Shown here: piece by piece, positions 48,008-57,286 of the stretch | How positions within the stretch are numbered: the stretch's first letter is position 1 | Layout of the letters: every line of letters begins with the position of its first letter | From: Saccharothrix syringae | GTDB lineage: Bacteria > Actinomycetota > Actinomycetes > Mycobacteriales > Pseudonocardiaceae | NCBI RefSeq assembly: GCF_009498035.1 | Contig: NZ_CP034550.1 | Location: 4,030,001-4,094,000, forward strand | Length of the DNA stretch: 64,000 nt | Direction of reading: 5' to 3' | Position numbers and translations under genes: made by a program | Notes under the pieces: model-generated | Told to the model about the DNA's origin: nothing | What the model saw: only the letters and a program-made list of their open reading frames with translations | Databases searched by the model: none

Positions 48008-50677
48008 GTGGAGCCGACGCAGGCGGTGCACCGCACGATCGTCGTGGTGGACGTCGAGGGCTTCGGCGACCCGCGCCGGACCCTGCCCCACCAGCTCGGT
48101 ACCCGGGCGGGCCTCTACCGGGTGGTCGCCGACGCCGTGCGCGCGGCCGGCGTGCCGTGGGAGGACTGCTACCACGAGGACCGCGGCGACGGCGTGTTCG
48201 TGCTGGTCCCGCCGGGCTACGCCAAGGCCCCGCTGGTGGAGGTGCTGCCCGGGGCGCTGGTGGCGGCGCTGCGGGCGCACAACGACGCCGGCCCGGCCGC
48301 GCAGCGGGTCCGGCTGCGCGTGGCGGTGCACGCCGGTGAGGTGGCCTTCGACGGGCACGGGACCACGTCCACCGCGGTCACCACGGCGTTCCGGCTGCTG
48401 GACGCGCCGGCGGTGCGCGCGGCGCTCGCGGACTCCCCCGGGCTGGTCGTGCTGGTGGTGTCCCGCTGGGTCTTCGACGAGGTGGTCCGCCACTCCGCGG
48501 TGCTCGACCCCGCGACGTTCCGGCCGGTGGCGGTGTCGGTGAAGGAGGTCCGCGACACCGCCTGGATCGCCCTGCCCGACCACCCCCACCCCGCCGACCC
48601 GGCGGTGCTCGACCGGCCCGCACCCGCCGACGGCGACGCCACGGCGCCCCGGCAGCTGCCCGCGCCGCCGGTCCCGTTCGTCGGCCGCGAGGAGCACCTG
48701 GCCGACCTGGACCGCGTCCTGACCGCGGCCGACGACGGATCGGCGGTGCTGATCTCCGCGCTGGGCGGTGCGGGCGGCATCGGCAAGACCTGGCTGGCGC
48801 TCCACTGGGCCCACCGCAACGCCCACCGCTTCCCCGACGGGCAGTTGTTCGTCGACCTGCGCGGCTTCAGCCCCGACGGCCAACCCCTGCACCCCGCGGC
48901 CGCGGTGCGCGGGTTCCTCGACGCCTTCGGCGTCGACCCCGGCCGGCTGCCCACCGACCTGGACGCGCAGGCGGCGCTGTACCGCGGCCTGGTGGCGGGC
49001 AAACGGGTGCTGGTCGTGCTGGACAACGCCGCCACCGCCGACCAGGTCGTCCCGCTGCTGCCCGGCACGCGCACCTGCACCGTGCTGGTCACCGGCCGCA
49101 CGACGCTGTCCTCCCTGATCGACCGCTACGGCGCCCGCCACCTGCACCTGGACGTCCTCACCCGCGACGAGGCCCGCGCCCTGCTGGCCTCGCGCCTGGG
49201 GGACCGGCGGGTCGAGGACGAACGCGCCGTGACCGACGAGCTGGTGGAGCTGTGCGGGCGCCACCCGCTGGCGCTGGCGATCACCGCCCGCCACGCCGCC
49301 ACCCGCCCGCAGGTGCCGCTGGCCGAGGTCGCCGCCGAGCTGCGCGAGCTGGGCCTGGACATGCTCGACGACGACGATCCCGCGGCCAGCCTGCCCGCGG
49401 TGCTGTCGTGGTCCCGGCGCCACCTCGCCGACCGGCAGCAGGAGGTGTTCGCGCTGCTCGGGGTCGCGCCCGGCCCGGACATCGACCTGCCCGCCGCCGC
49501 CTCGCTCACCGGCCTGGCCGAGGCGCACGCGCGCAGGGCCCTGCGCGGCCTGGTCGACGCCTCCCTGCTCGACCAGCACCCGCACGGCCGCTACGCGATG
49601 CACGACCTGGTCCGCGCCTACGCCGCCACCACGGCCCACGACCTGCCCGAACCGGTGCGGCGGGCGGCGCTGGCCCGGGTCGTCGACCACTACCTGCACA
49701 CCGCCTTCGCCGCCGAACGCCTCCTGACCCCGCACCGCGAACCGGTCCGGCTCGACCCGCCGAGCCCCGGCGCCCACCCCCACCCGCTGCCCGACGTCCC
49801 GACCGCCCTGTCCTGGCTGGACACCCACCACCCGCACCTGCTGGCCGCCCAGCACACCGCCGCCGCCCACCACCGCCACCAGGCCGTGTGGCAGCTGGCC
49901 TGGAGCCTGAGCACCTTCCACCAGTGGCGGGGCCACCGCCACGACGTGCTGGTCGTGTGGCAGGCCGCCGCCGACGCCGCCGACCACCTGCCCGACCCGG
50001 CCACCCGTCCCCACGCCCACCGGCTCCTCGGCCTCGCCCACGCCGAGCTGGGCAGGCACGACCAGGCCCTCGACCACCTGCACCGGGCCCTCGCCCTGGC
50101 CGAGCACCACCACGACCCCGGCCAGCAGGCCCCCACCCACCACGCCCTGGCGTGGGCCTGGGAGCTGCACGGGGACGACCGGCGCGCCCTGGGGTACTCG
50201 CGCCGCGCCCTGGACCTCTACCGGGCCCTGGACCAGCCGGTGTGGGAGGCCAACGCGCTCAACACGGTGGCCTGGCTGGCCGCCCACGTGGGCGAGTTCG
50301 ACACCGCCCGCGACCATTGCCAGGACGCCCTCGCGCTGCACCGCCACCACCGCTACCTCATCGGCGAGGCGCACACCCTGGACACCCTGGGCTACATCGA
50401 GCACCACACCGGCCACCACCGCCGGGCCGTCGGGTACTACCAGCAGGCCACCGCCCTGTTCCGCACCCTGGGCGACACCGCGTCGGCCGCCGTGGCCCTC
50501 GACTACCTCGGTCACCCCCACGCCGCCCTCGGCCACCACGACCGGGCCCGCGCGGCCTGGCGGGAGGCCCTGGAGCTGTACCGCCGACTGGGCCGCGAGG
50601 CCGATGCCGAACGCGTCCAACGGCAGCTCGACGGCCTCCGCGGCACCGTCGACGACGGTGCGGACAGGACTCGTTGA
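48008..50677 (+). CDS. STAND NTPase with cyclase-like N-terminus and TPR repeats
   Basis: An 889-aa signalling protein. Residues about 5-175 resemble class III nucleotidyl cyclases, with VVVDVEGFGDP and CYHEDRGDGVFVLVPPGYAK holding the metal-binding aspartates, and VAVHAGEVAFDGHGTT. Next is an NB-ARC-type NTPase: Walker A LGGAGGIGKTWLALHWAH near 250, Walker B VLVVLDNAATADQV, and CGRHPLALAI in the GxP region. The C-terminal third (about 560-880) is made of TPR helices, rich in His. Such proteins are common in actinomycetes as regulators or candidate defence switches. GTG at 48008 follows GGGAGG seven bases ahead; an earlier in-frame GTG at 47978 lacks this. Confidence 0.83.
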   Translation: MEPTQAVHRTIVVVDVEGFGDPRRTLPHQLGTRAGLYRVVADAVRAAGVPWEDCYHEDRGDGVFVLVPPGYAKAPLVEVLPGALVAALRAHNDAGPAAQRVRLRVAVHAGEVAFDGHGTTSTAVTTAFRLLDAPAVRAALADSPGLVVLVVSRWVFDEVVRHSAVLDPATFRPVAVSVKEVRDTAWIALPDHPHPADPAVLDRPAPADGDATAPRQLPAPPVPFVGREEHLADLDRVLTAADDGSAVLISALGGAGGIGKTWLALHWAHRNAHRFPDGQLFVDLRGFSPDGQPLHPAAAVRGFLDAFGVDPGRLPTDLDAQAALYRGLVAGKRVLVVLDNAATADQVVPLLPGTRTCTVLVTGRTTLSSLIDRYGARHLHLDVLTRDEARALLASRLGDRRVEDERAVTDELVELCGRHPLALAITARHAATRPQVPLAEVAAELRELGLDMLDDDDPAASLPAVLSWSRRHLADRQQEVFALLGVAPGPDIDLPAAASLTGLAEAHARRALRGLVDASLLDQHPHGRYAMHDLVRAYAATTAHDLPEPVRRAALARVVDHYLHTAFAAERLLTPHREPVRLDPPSPGAHPHPLPDVPTALSWLDTHHPHLLAAQHTAAAHHRHQAVWQLAWSLSTFHQWRGHRHDVLVVWQAAADAADHLPDPATRPHAHRLLGLAHAELGRHDQALDHLHRALALAEHHHDPGQQAPTHHALAWAWELHGDDRRALGYSRRALDLYRALDQPVWEANALNTVAWLAAHVGEFDTARDHCQDALALHRHHRYLIGEAHTLDTLGYIEHHTGHHRRAVGYYQQATALFRTLGDTASAAVALDYLGHPHAALGHHDRARAAWREALELYRRLGREADAERVQRQLDGLRGTVDDGADRTR

Positions 50678-50699
50678 CCGCTGGGGGTTGTTCGGCGGG

Positions 50700-51330
50700 G
50701 GAGTTGCGGTTCGGGCAGGACCTGGTGTGGGCGCTGCCGCGGGAGCAGCACCCGGACCTCGCACTCCGGGACGTCGAGGGTGGCCGGGACAACCAGCAGT
50801 GGCGCCTCGGGGCGGAGCTGGGCGTGCGCCTGCCGCTGCCCACGCCCCCGCCCTGCCGCGCACCGAGCAGGAGTGGCTGCCCGTGTTGGGCGTGCACCTG
50901 CCGCTGCCCACGCCCACCCTGGTACGCGTCGGCGAACCCTCGGCCCTGTTCGGGCACACCTAGACGGTCACGCGCTGGGTCGAGGGCGAGCCGGCGGACC
51001 GCGCGCCGGTCACCCGCGCCGACGCGGCCGAGGCCCTCGCCGGTTCCCTCCGGGCCCTGCACCGGCGGGCACCCGCGCACGCCCCGGCCAACCCCGGGCG
51101 CGGTGTCCCGCTCGCCGGGGTGCTCGACTTCGGCGAGATGTGCGCGGGCGGTCCGGCGACCGAACCTGTCGGCCGCCCGGGTCCTGCTGCCCGCGGGTGC
51201 GGCGAACCGGTTCTTCGACGCCTACGGGGACGTGGACGGGGCCACTGTCGCGCGGGCTCGCGGCCGGGCCGTCCCCGAACGCGCCCTGGCCGCGAACCGA
51301 CGGCACGGACCCCGGGCCGCTCGGGCATCG
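50700..51330 (+). pseudogene. Aminoglycoside phosphotransferase-like gene, multiply broken
   Basis: Pieces of one APH-family protein lie in order but in different frames. First is DLVWALPREQHPDLALRDVE and GGRDNQQWRLGAELGVRLPL. Then, in a second frame, come RTEQEWLPVLGVHLPLPTPT and ALFGHT, a TAG stop at 50961 (W expected), and TVTRWVEGEPADRAPVTRAD. The same frame jumps from NPGRGVPLA straight to GVLDFGEMCAG, missing about 100 residues that hold the catalytic HGD loop. A third frame ends with SAARVLLPAGAANRFFDAYG. A nonsense codon, frameshifts and a deletion leave it dead. It starts right after the STAND gene stop. Confidence 0.8.
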
Positions 51331-51343
51331 CTCGCGCGGGTGG

Positions 51344-51970
51344 TCACGGGCGCTGCCCGGCCGCGTCGAGCGCGGGTGCCAGCGGTGCCAGTGCGGTGCG
51401 GAGCAGGTCGGGCAGCGAGCCGGACGGCACGACCAGCCCGCCGGGCGCGGTACCCGGCCGCACCCAGCCCTGGAGCGCGACCCGGATCGCGGCGGCGACG
51501 CTCGCCGCGAGCACGAGGGCGGTGTGCGGGTCGATGCCGTTGACGCGCCGGGTGATCGCGTCGGCGAGGGGGTGTTCGAGCGCACCGGTGGTCGCGATGA
51601 ACGCCTCGCGCAGCTCGGTGTGGGTGGTGATCAGCAGCAGCGCGTCGCGGTGGTGCTCCCCCGGGTCGGTGTACTGCTCCACGACCGCCTCGACCACGGC
51701 GCGGGAGAGGCGGTCGCCGGCGGGGCGGGCGACCACCGCCGCCGCGATCCGCGCCTCCCGCTCGGCGGTGACGGCGGCGACGATCGCCTGCTCGCGGCTG
51801 GAGAAGTAGTTGTTGTAGGTCCTGGGTGAGACCCCGGCCGCCTCGGCGATGTCGTCGACGCGCACGTTCGCCGGTCCGCGCGCCAGGGCCAGCCGCAGGG
51901 CCGCCTCGCGCAACGCCTCCCTGGTGGCCTGCTTCTTCTGCTCGCGCAGCCCTGCTCGCCGTGTCGTCAC
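51344..51970 (-). CDS. TetR-family regulator of the neighbouring glycosidase-like gene
   Basis: A 208-aa regulator. Helix-turn-helix VRVDDIAEAAGVSPRTYNNYFSSREQAIVAAV is at about 34-65, after the typical EQKKQATREALREAALRLAL helix. The C-terminal half is a helical ligand pocket. GTG at 51970 (VTTRRAGLREQKK) was chosen; the longer frame would run through the operator and gives non-TetR sequence. It is divergent from the gene at 52074 with a strong inverted repeat between them, so it most likely represses both. Confidence 0.88.
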   Translation of the reverse strand: MTTRRAGLREQKKQATREALREAALRLALARGPANVRVDDIAEAAGVSPRTYNNYFSSREQAIVAAVTAEREARIAAAVVARPAGDRLSRAVVEAVVEQYTDPGEHHRDALLLITTHTELREAFIATTGALEHPLADAITRRVNGIDPHTALVLAASVAAAIRVALQGWVRPGTAPGGLVVPSGSLPDLLRTALAPLAPALDAAGQRP

Positions 51971-51989
51971 GCCCGGAGTGTGCCAGCAG

Positions 51990-52023
51990 AAGTGCGTGCG
52001 CGCAAACTTGCGTGCACGCACTT
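51990..52023. promoter_or_regulatory. TetR operator
   Basis: AAGTGCGTGCGCGCAA and TTGCGTGCACGCACTT are 16-base half-sites matching at 15 positions around a central AC. It lies 19 bp before the TetR start and 50 bp before the divergent gene, the expected place for a shared operator. CAGA and TCTG further out prolong the symmetry with a small offset. Confidence 0.75.
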
Positions 52024-52073
52024 TTCTGCCTAGCGTCGGCGCCCTCACCTCACGACCGGAAGGGACCAACCCC

Positions 52074-53093
52074 ATGCGCGCCAAGGGCATCGCCTACGAC
52101 ACCGGCTTCGTCCACAACGGCGAGACCTCCCGCGAGGTCTTCGACCCCGACCTGGTGCGGCGGGAGCTGGCCGTCATCCGCGACGACCTGCACTGCAACG
52201 CCGTCCACCTCGTCGGCGGCGATCCGGAGCGGCTGGAACTGGCCGCCCGGAGGGCGGCCGAACTCGGGCTGGAGGTCTGGTTCTCGCCCTACCCGCTGAA
52301 CCTCACGGCCACGGAGATGCTGGCCCTGTTCGACGACTGCGCGCGGCGGGCGGAGCGGGTCCGGCGCGACGGGGCCGAGGTCGTGTTCGTCACCGGCGTC
52401 GAGCTGACCCTCATGGCCCGGGGGTTCGTGCCGGGGGACGACATCGCCGAGCGCCTTGACTGGATGCTCGGCCGACCCGACGGACTCGGTGAGCGGATCA
52501 CCGAGGTCAGTGCGCGCCTCGGCGACTTCCTCGAAGACGCCGTGAGAACGGTCCGCGAGCACTTCCGGGGGAAGATCACGTACGCCTGCATCCCGTTCGA
52601 GCGCGTCGACTGGGCGCTTTTCGACATCATGTCGGTCGAACTCATCCGGTCCGCCGAGGTGGCCGACCGGTTCCAGGAGGGCGTGCGGACCCTGGTGGCG
52701 CAGGGGAAGCCGGTCGCGATCACCGGCTTCGGCACGGCCACCTGGCGCGGTTCGGGCGACCGGGCCCCGCGCAGCATGGAGATCGTCGAGCGCGACGAGA
52801 CCGGCCGCCCGGTCCGGCTGAACGGGGACTACGACCGCGACGAGGACGGACAGGCCAAGTACCTGCGCGAGTTGCTGGAGATCTTCGACGCCGAAGGTGT
52901 CGACAGCGCCTTCGTGTACCTCTTCGCGCTCCACAACTACCCGCACCGACCCAACGACCCCCGCCACGACCTCGACCTGGCCAGCATCGGCATCGTCAAG
53001 GTGCTCGAAGGGCGTAACGGCGACACCTATCCGGACATGCCGTGGGAACCGAAGGCCGCCTTCACCGCGCTGGCCGACCACTACCGCGGCTGA
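52074..53093 (+). CDS. TIM-barrel glycosidase-like protein (so-called abortive infection family)
   Basis: A 339-aa soluble protein whose repeats of strand and helix suggest a TIM barrel: MRAKGIAYDTGFVHNGE, LHCNAVHLVGGDPERLE, GLEVWFSPYPLNLT, VVFVTGVELTLMARGF, ITYACIPFERVDWALF, VAITGFGTATWRG and VDSAFVYLFALHNYPHRP. Glutamates in VTGVELTL and PFERVDW could be catalytic, as in retaining glycosidases. In actinomycete databases such proteins are often named abortive infection protein, without strong proof. The ATG has GGAAGGG ahead of it. Expression is most likely induced when the divergent TetR protein leaves the operator. Confidence 0.7.
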   Translation: MRAKGIAYDTGFVHNGETSREVFDPDLVRRELAVIRDDLHCNAVHLVGGDPERLELAARRAAELGLEVWFSPYPLNLTATEMLALFDDCARRAERVRRDGAEVVFVTGVELTLMARGFVPGDDIAERLDWMLGRPDGLGERITEVSARLGDFLEDAVRTVREHFRGKITYACIPFERVDWALFDIMSVELIRSAEVADRFQEGVRTLVAQGKPVAITGFGTATWRGSGDRAPRSMEIVERDETGRPVRLNGDYDRDEDGQAKYLRELLEIFDAEGVDSAFVYLFALHNYPHRPNDPRHDLDLASIGIVKVLEGRNGDTYPDMPWEPKAAFTALADHYRG

Positions 53094-53095
53094 CA

Positions 53096-53146
53096 GCGGA
53101 ACGCCTTCGCCGCCGGGCACGGCGTCCGGCCGCGAAGGCGTTCCGC
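53096..53146. terminator. Stem-loop between convergent genes
   Basis: GCGGAACGCCTTCGC (53096-53110) and GCGAAGGCGTTCCGC (53132-53146) form a perfect 15-bp stem around a 21-base loop, directly after the stop at 53093. It ends nine bases before the end of the convergent secreted-protein gene and may serve both. Confidence 0.75.
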
Positions 53147-53155
53147 GGCTTCGGA

Positions 53156-53497
53156 TCAGGTCGAGGTGGTGAGCGAGATGTCCGAGACGCCCCAGTAGCA
53201 GTTGGAGTCGGCGGTGGAGTACCAGGTGCCGCCGCTGTTGTTGTGCTGCCAGTTGCCGTAGTAGGTGAAGCCGAAGCTGCACTTGACCTTGGCCCGCCAG
53301 GTGCCCGCCTGGGTGCCGGTGCAGGCCAGCGTGCCGTCACCGCCCGCGGTCTCCCAGGTCTGGCAGTTCAGCGACCAGTACTGGAACCCGGCTCCCGGGG
53401 TGACGGCCGAGGCCGCGGGCGCCGCGAGGGTCGTGGCACCGGTCAGCACCGCGGCGACGGCGGCGGCGGTGGCGAAACGGCGTGTGGGGTGCCGCAT
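53156..53497 (-). CDS. Small secreted protein, function unknown
   Basis: A 113-aa exported protein. The start MRHPTRRFATAAAVAAVLTG with AAPAASA is a signal peptide cut near residue 31. The mature part is rich in Tyr, Trp, Gly and Ser and has four cysteines (LNCQTW, LACTG, VKCSFG, SNCYWG), so two disulfides are likely. AAGGAG lies eight bases ahead of the ATG. The look recalls small beta-rich inhibitors or wall-binding proteins of actinomycetes, but no family was identified. Confidence 0.8.
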   Translation of the reverse strand: MRHPTRRFATAAAVAAVLTGATTLAAPAASAVTPGAGFQYWSLNCQTWETAGGDGTLACTGTQAGTWRAKVKCSFGFTYYGNWQHNNSGGTWYSTADSNCYWGVSDISLTTST

Positions 53498-53583
53498 GGC
53501 TTGCTCCTTGATCGGTCGGCGGTGCGGGTGCGCCCCGCTTCGACACCGATCCTGCTGCGGCAGGGCGGCACGTCCCAGGACCA

Positions 53584-54519
53584 CTACGCGATCCCTTGTG
53601 GTGCACCACTCCACCGGGGTGGCCTGAGGTCGTGCGCGGTGCCACCGGCGACGGCCCGGAGCTTGTCCGGGTTGGCCACGTTGTGGATCGCGGTGACCCG
53701 GCCGTCGGCGTCGAAGTCGAAGGTGACGGTGGCGATCACCCGGTCCGGTCCGCGGAACACCACGCCGGGCCCGCCGTTGACCTCGACGAGTTCGGCGTTC
53801 ATGTCGGCGGGCTCGACCCCCTGGTAGCTGACGGTGCCGATGGCGGCGAACCAGGAGGCCACCGCGGACGCGCCCACCACCGGGCGCAGCGCCTGGCGGA
53901 CCTTGCCGCCGCCGTCGGTCCACAGCGCGACGTCCGGGGACAGCAGCTCCATCAAGGCGTTGATGTCGCCACCGGTCGCGGCGGCGAGGAACCGCTCGGT
54001 GACCTCCTGCCGGCGCGCGCGGTCCGCGGTGAAGCGCGGGCGCCGGGCCCGCACGTGCTCGCGCGCGCGGTGCGCGGCCTGCCGCACCGCGACCTCGGAG
54101 CGCTCCACCGCCTCCGCGATCTCGGCGTGGCTGAAGCCGAAGACCTCCTTCAGCACGAACACCGCGCGCTCCAGCGGGCTCAGCGCCTCCAGCACCACCA
54201 GCACCGCCATCGACACCGACTCCGCGTCCGCGGCGGGGTGCTCGTCGGTGAGGACGGGCTCCGGCAGCCACGGCCCCACGTAGGTCTCCCGCCGGTACCG
54301 GGCGGAGCGCAGCCGTTCCAGCGCCTGGTTCGACACGATCCGGGTCAGGTACGCCTTGGGGTCGGCCACCCGCGAGCGGTCCGCGGCCGACCACTTGAGC
54401 CAGGCGTCCTGCACCGCGTCCTCGGCGTCGGCCGCGGTGCCCAGGACGCGGTAGGCCACCGAGAACAGCAGGTTGCGGTGTTGGTGGAACACCTGCTCGG
54501 CGGGGTCCGCGGCGCTCAT
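53584..54519 (-). CDS. ECF sigma factor with C-terminal SnoaL-like domain (SigJ type)
   Basis: A 311-aa sigma factor. Region 2 includes VFHQHRNLLFSVAYRVLGTAADAEDAVQDAWLKW; region 4 is LSPLERAVFVLKEVFGFSHAEIAEAVERSEVAVRQ. The last about 120 residues are a SnoaL/NTF2-like domain (VTERFLAAATGGDINALMELLSPDVAL), as in ECF41/SigJ factors, where it replaces an anti-sigma protein and tunes activity. The start overlaps the stop of the oxidoreductase gene (ATGA). Members of this group usually control the oxidoreductase or carboxymuconolactone-type gene next to them, so autocontrol of this pair is likely. Confidence 0.93.
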   Translation of the reverse strand: MSAADPAEQVFHQHRNLLFSVAYRVLGTAADAEDAVQDAWLKWSAADRSRVADPKAYLTRIVSNQALERLRSARYRRETYVGPWLPEPVLTDEHPAADAESVSMAVLVVLEALSPLERAVFVLKEVFGFSHAEIAEAVERSEVAVRQAAHRAREHVRARRPRFTADRARRQEVTERFLAAATGGDINALMELLSPDVALWTDGGGKVRQALRPVVGASAVASWFAAIGTVSYQGVEPADMNAELVEVNGGPGVVFRGPDRVIATVTFDFDADGRVTAIHNVANPDKLRAVAGGTAHDLRPPRWSGAPQGIA

Positions 54520-55688
54520 CGCGCCACCCGGGTGACCCGGCCGCCACGGGGCCAGAACGCGCCCGAGGCGGGCATCTTCTTCATGCGGCCGTAGGTCGGC
54601 CAGGGCGAAGCGGTCACCACCTCCTTGTACCTGACCGCCGCGCGGCCGGTCAGGTGGATGCGGCGCGGGCTGTCGTCGGGGTGGGTGAACTGCACCACGG
54701 CGTCGTTGCGGCCCAGGCTCACCGGCGTGTGGTAGTAGCCGAAGCGGAACGGCTTGGGCTGCCTGCCCCGCAACGCGCGGAGGATCGACAGCGCGGCGTG
54801 CACCCCGGTCGGCATGCCGCTCTGGCAGGTGCCGTGCACGACGCCGTAGCCCTGGCGGATCGCGGCCGCGTCGCCCACGGCGAACACCTCCGGGTGCGAC
54901 ACCGACCGCAGCGCCGCATCGGTGACGATGCGACCGCGCTCGTCGGTGGTGAACCCGGCGGCGGCGGCCAGCGGCGACACCCGCGTGCCACCGGTCCACA
55001 GCACCACGTCGGCGGCGACGCCCTCCCCGTCCGCGAGGTCGACCGCGCCGGGGCGCACCCCGACCACCTCGACCCCGGCGCGCACCCGGACGCCCAGCCG
55101 GTCGAGCGCGGCCCGCAGGTACGCCCGGGCCCTCGGGTTCAGCTCCGAACCGGGTTCCCGCCGGCCCAGCAGCACGACGTCCAACCCCGGGTGCCGCTCG
55201 GCGATCTCCGCGGCCGACTCCACCCCGGTGAGCCCGCTGCCGACGACCACCACCGCGCCGCCGCCCGACCGCGCCAGCCGGTCGGCCAGCACCTCGGCGT
55301 CCCGGGTGCTGTCCAGGGTGTGCGCGTGGTCCTCGACCCCCGGCACGGACGCCGTGTCGGTCACGCCGCCCAGCGCGTACACCAGCGTGTCGTAGTGCAG
55401 GACCAGGTCGTCGTCGACCCGCACCGCCTTCGCGCCCGCGTCCACCGCCGTGACCCAGCCGCGCACGAACCGCGCGCCCGTGCCCTCCAGCAGCTTCGGG
55501 ATGTCCAGTTCGGACAGCTCCTGCCCGGTCGCCGCCATGGGGAGCCGCAACCGCTCGGTGAACCGCTCCTGCGCGTTCACCAGGGTCACCCGCACGTCCT
55601 CGCGCCGCCTGACCCGGGCCGCGAGCTGGACCGCCGCGGCCATGCCCGCGTAACCCGCTCCCAGGACCACCACGTGGTGCGCGCTCAT
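54516..55688 (-). CDS. NAD(P)/FAD-dependent oxidoreductase, NDH-2-like
   Basis: A 390-aa two-Rossmann flavoprotein. VVVLGAGYAGMAAAVQLA at about 5-22 binds FAD; AVVVVGSGLTGVESAAEIAER near 155-175 binds NAD(P)H; VFAVGDAAAIRQGYGVVHGTCQSG near 290 is the second FAD contact. It resembles type II NADH dehydrogenases and related quinone or ferredoxin reductases. The ribosome site is GGAAGAGG ahead of the ATG. It is the target-type partner of ECF41 sigma factors and is translationally coupled to the one here. Confidence 0.9.
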   Translation of the reverse strand: MSAHHVVVLGAGYAGMAAAVQLAARVRRREDVRVTLVNAQERFTERLRLPMAATGQELSELDIPKLLEGTGARFVRGWVTAVDAGAKAVRVDDDLVLHYDTLVYALGGVTDTASVPGVEDHAHTLDSTRDAEVLADRLARSGGGAVVVVGSGLTGVESAAEIAERHPGLDVVLLGRREPGSELNPRARAYLRAALDRLGVRVRAGVEVVGVRPGAVDLADGEGVAADVVLWTGGTRVSPLAAAAGFTTDERGRIVTDAALRSVSHPEVFAVGDAAAIRQGYGVVHGTCQSGMPTGVHAALSILRALRGRQPKPFRFGYYHTPVSLGRNDAVVQFTHPDDSPRRIHLTGRAAVRYKEVVTASPWPTYGRMKKMPASGAFWPRGGRVTRVAR

Positions 55689-55829
55689 CGTTCCGCCTTC
55701 CTCTTCCCGGTTGCCGACGACCACGAGATGGGAGCGACCCGGCCGTTCGTGACCTGACGTCGTTGTGATGCCCGACACAGGGGGTGGGGCCGCCGCGCGG
55801 CCGGGTGGTCCGGTGCCGCGTGGCGGGGG

Positions 55830-56784
55830 TGTCCCTGTGGTTGTCAAGCCGCGGCCGGGGTGGGAGCGGGTCGGGGTGTCGGTAGTGGGTTTTGGTGCGG
55901 AGCATGGCAGGACGTCGTAGCGTCGTCGGGCCAGGCGGATCAGGGCGGCGTAGGCGGCCGGGTGGGCGGAGCCGGCGAAGCCTGTGGCGTCGCCGGCTTC
56001 GAGCAGGATGCGGGCGGCGGTCGGAGACCCCGGTGCCGGGTATCGGGGTCAGGACCTCGGCGAGAGGGTGCGCATCAGGCGTCCCTTCGACCTCGTCGGC
56101 GATGTTTTTGTGTTGGTGCAGCACGGTTTTGAGGCTGTCGGCGAGCCTGGGCAGCACGGTGTCGGCGGCCGTGGTGCCGGGAACGGTCACGGTCTGTTCG
56201 TCCAGGGCTGTCCAGGTCTGCTCGACCAGCCTGGCGTCCATGCGGGGTGTGTGGGCGGTGGCGATGGCGATGGCGGCGACTTTGCGTCGCCCGGCTTTGC
56301 GGATGCCGGCGGGCAGGCTGCGGGTGCGGTGGGAGACGTGGGTGGCCTCGGCGGCCGGGGCGTCGTCGAAGCCGACCGGGACGCCGGGTTCGGCCGGGGT
56401 GTCGTCGCCGGTGTCGACCTTGGGCAGGGTGTGGGGCAGGGTGCGGGCGGCGTCGGGGATGACGTGGGCGTCGCGGGCGTCGGTCTTGGCGTTGCCGGGG
56501 TGGAGGTCGGCGATGCGGCGCATGGCCGGGCCGGGCAGGTAGGCGACCTGGTGCCCGAGGGCGCGGGCGGCCGTGACGGGCAGGGCGCCGATGGTGGCGG
56601 GCTGGTCGACCACGACCGGCGCCGTCCCGTGTCGGGCCAGCTTGTCGAACACCGCCCGGAGTTTGGGTTCGCTGTTGGGCAGCGGTGCGTCGTGCAGGCG
56701 TTTGCCGGTGGCGTCCAGGGCGACGGCGTGGTGTTCGCCCTTGCCCACGTCCAGGCCGAGGAACACCTGGTAGCCGCTGGTCAT
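55830..56784 (-). pseudogene. IS110-family transposase relic
   Basis: From ATG 56784 the frame gives an IS110 (DEDD) transposase start: FLGLDVGKGEHHAVALDATG, VVVDQPATIGALPV, YLPGPAMRRIADLHPGNAKT and DARDAHVIPDAART. Further on it becomes poorer (ATHVSHRTRSLPAGIRKAGR lacks part of the helix region). Near 56040 the transposase helix-hairpin-helix segment TPIPGTGV shifts frame into ARILLEAGDATGFA. The serine-rich second active segment (RRSGTSIRGE in family members) is missing; the frame ends near 55860. TTGACAACCACAGGG on the minus strand near 55830-55845 looks like the element end. It cannot move by itself. Confidence 0.78.
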
Positions 56785-57286
56785 GCTGGGGTTCTTCCGT
56801 CTCGTGCCGGGTGGTCGCGGGTCGGGCATCGTCGGCCGGCGGCCACGTTACGACGAGACCTGCCCGAAGGTGGCCGTGTCCCTGTCGGCGGTCCGGCGAT
56901 GCCACCGGGTCTGGTGACACCACCTCCCGGATCATGCGTTCGACCCGGGGGCGCACGTCATGCCGGACCCGGCGACCACAGCTCCTTGATCAGGAACCAC
57001 GAAGAAGGCAAAGGGGGATCGGCAGCCGGTGGAGGTCGAGATCCGGTCGGTGCCGCCGGGAAAGGCGGCCTGCCTCGCGACCTGACCCCGGCCACCGAGC
57101 CGGGCTTCGGCCGAACCCCGTGCTCAGCCCGGAAAGACACGCTGGCAGGACCGAAGACCCATTCCTGCCGAAAGGCTCTTTCCCGCCGCGGTCGGGACTC
57201 TGCGTGACAGATCCATCCGCTGTGGCAACGGACATCGGGCCAAGAGCGAGTGACGCACGGATGGGACCACGCACCACGAGGAACTC
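56785..57286. other. Non-coding region with possible IS110 left end
   Basis: No supported gene. The part next to the transposase relic (to about 56990) contains several short inverted repeats, such as CACCGGGTCTGGTGACACC, and could be the non-coding end of the IS110 element. In intact members of this family the non-coding end encodes the bridge RNA. The part 57000-57286 has no recognisable content. Confidence 0.4.

Noticed and set aside
55830..56960. Complete IS110 insertion sequence
   Set aside because: The transposase frame is shifted near 56040, its second active segment is missing, and no full matching ends were found.
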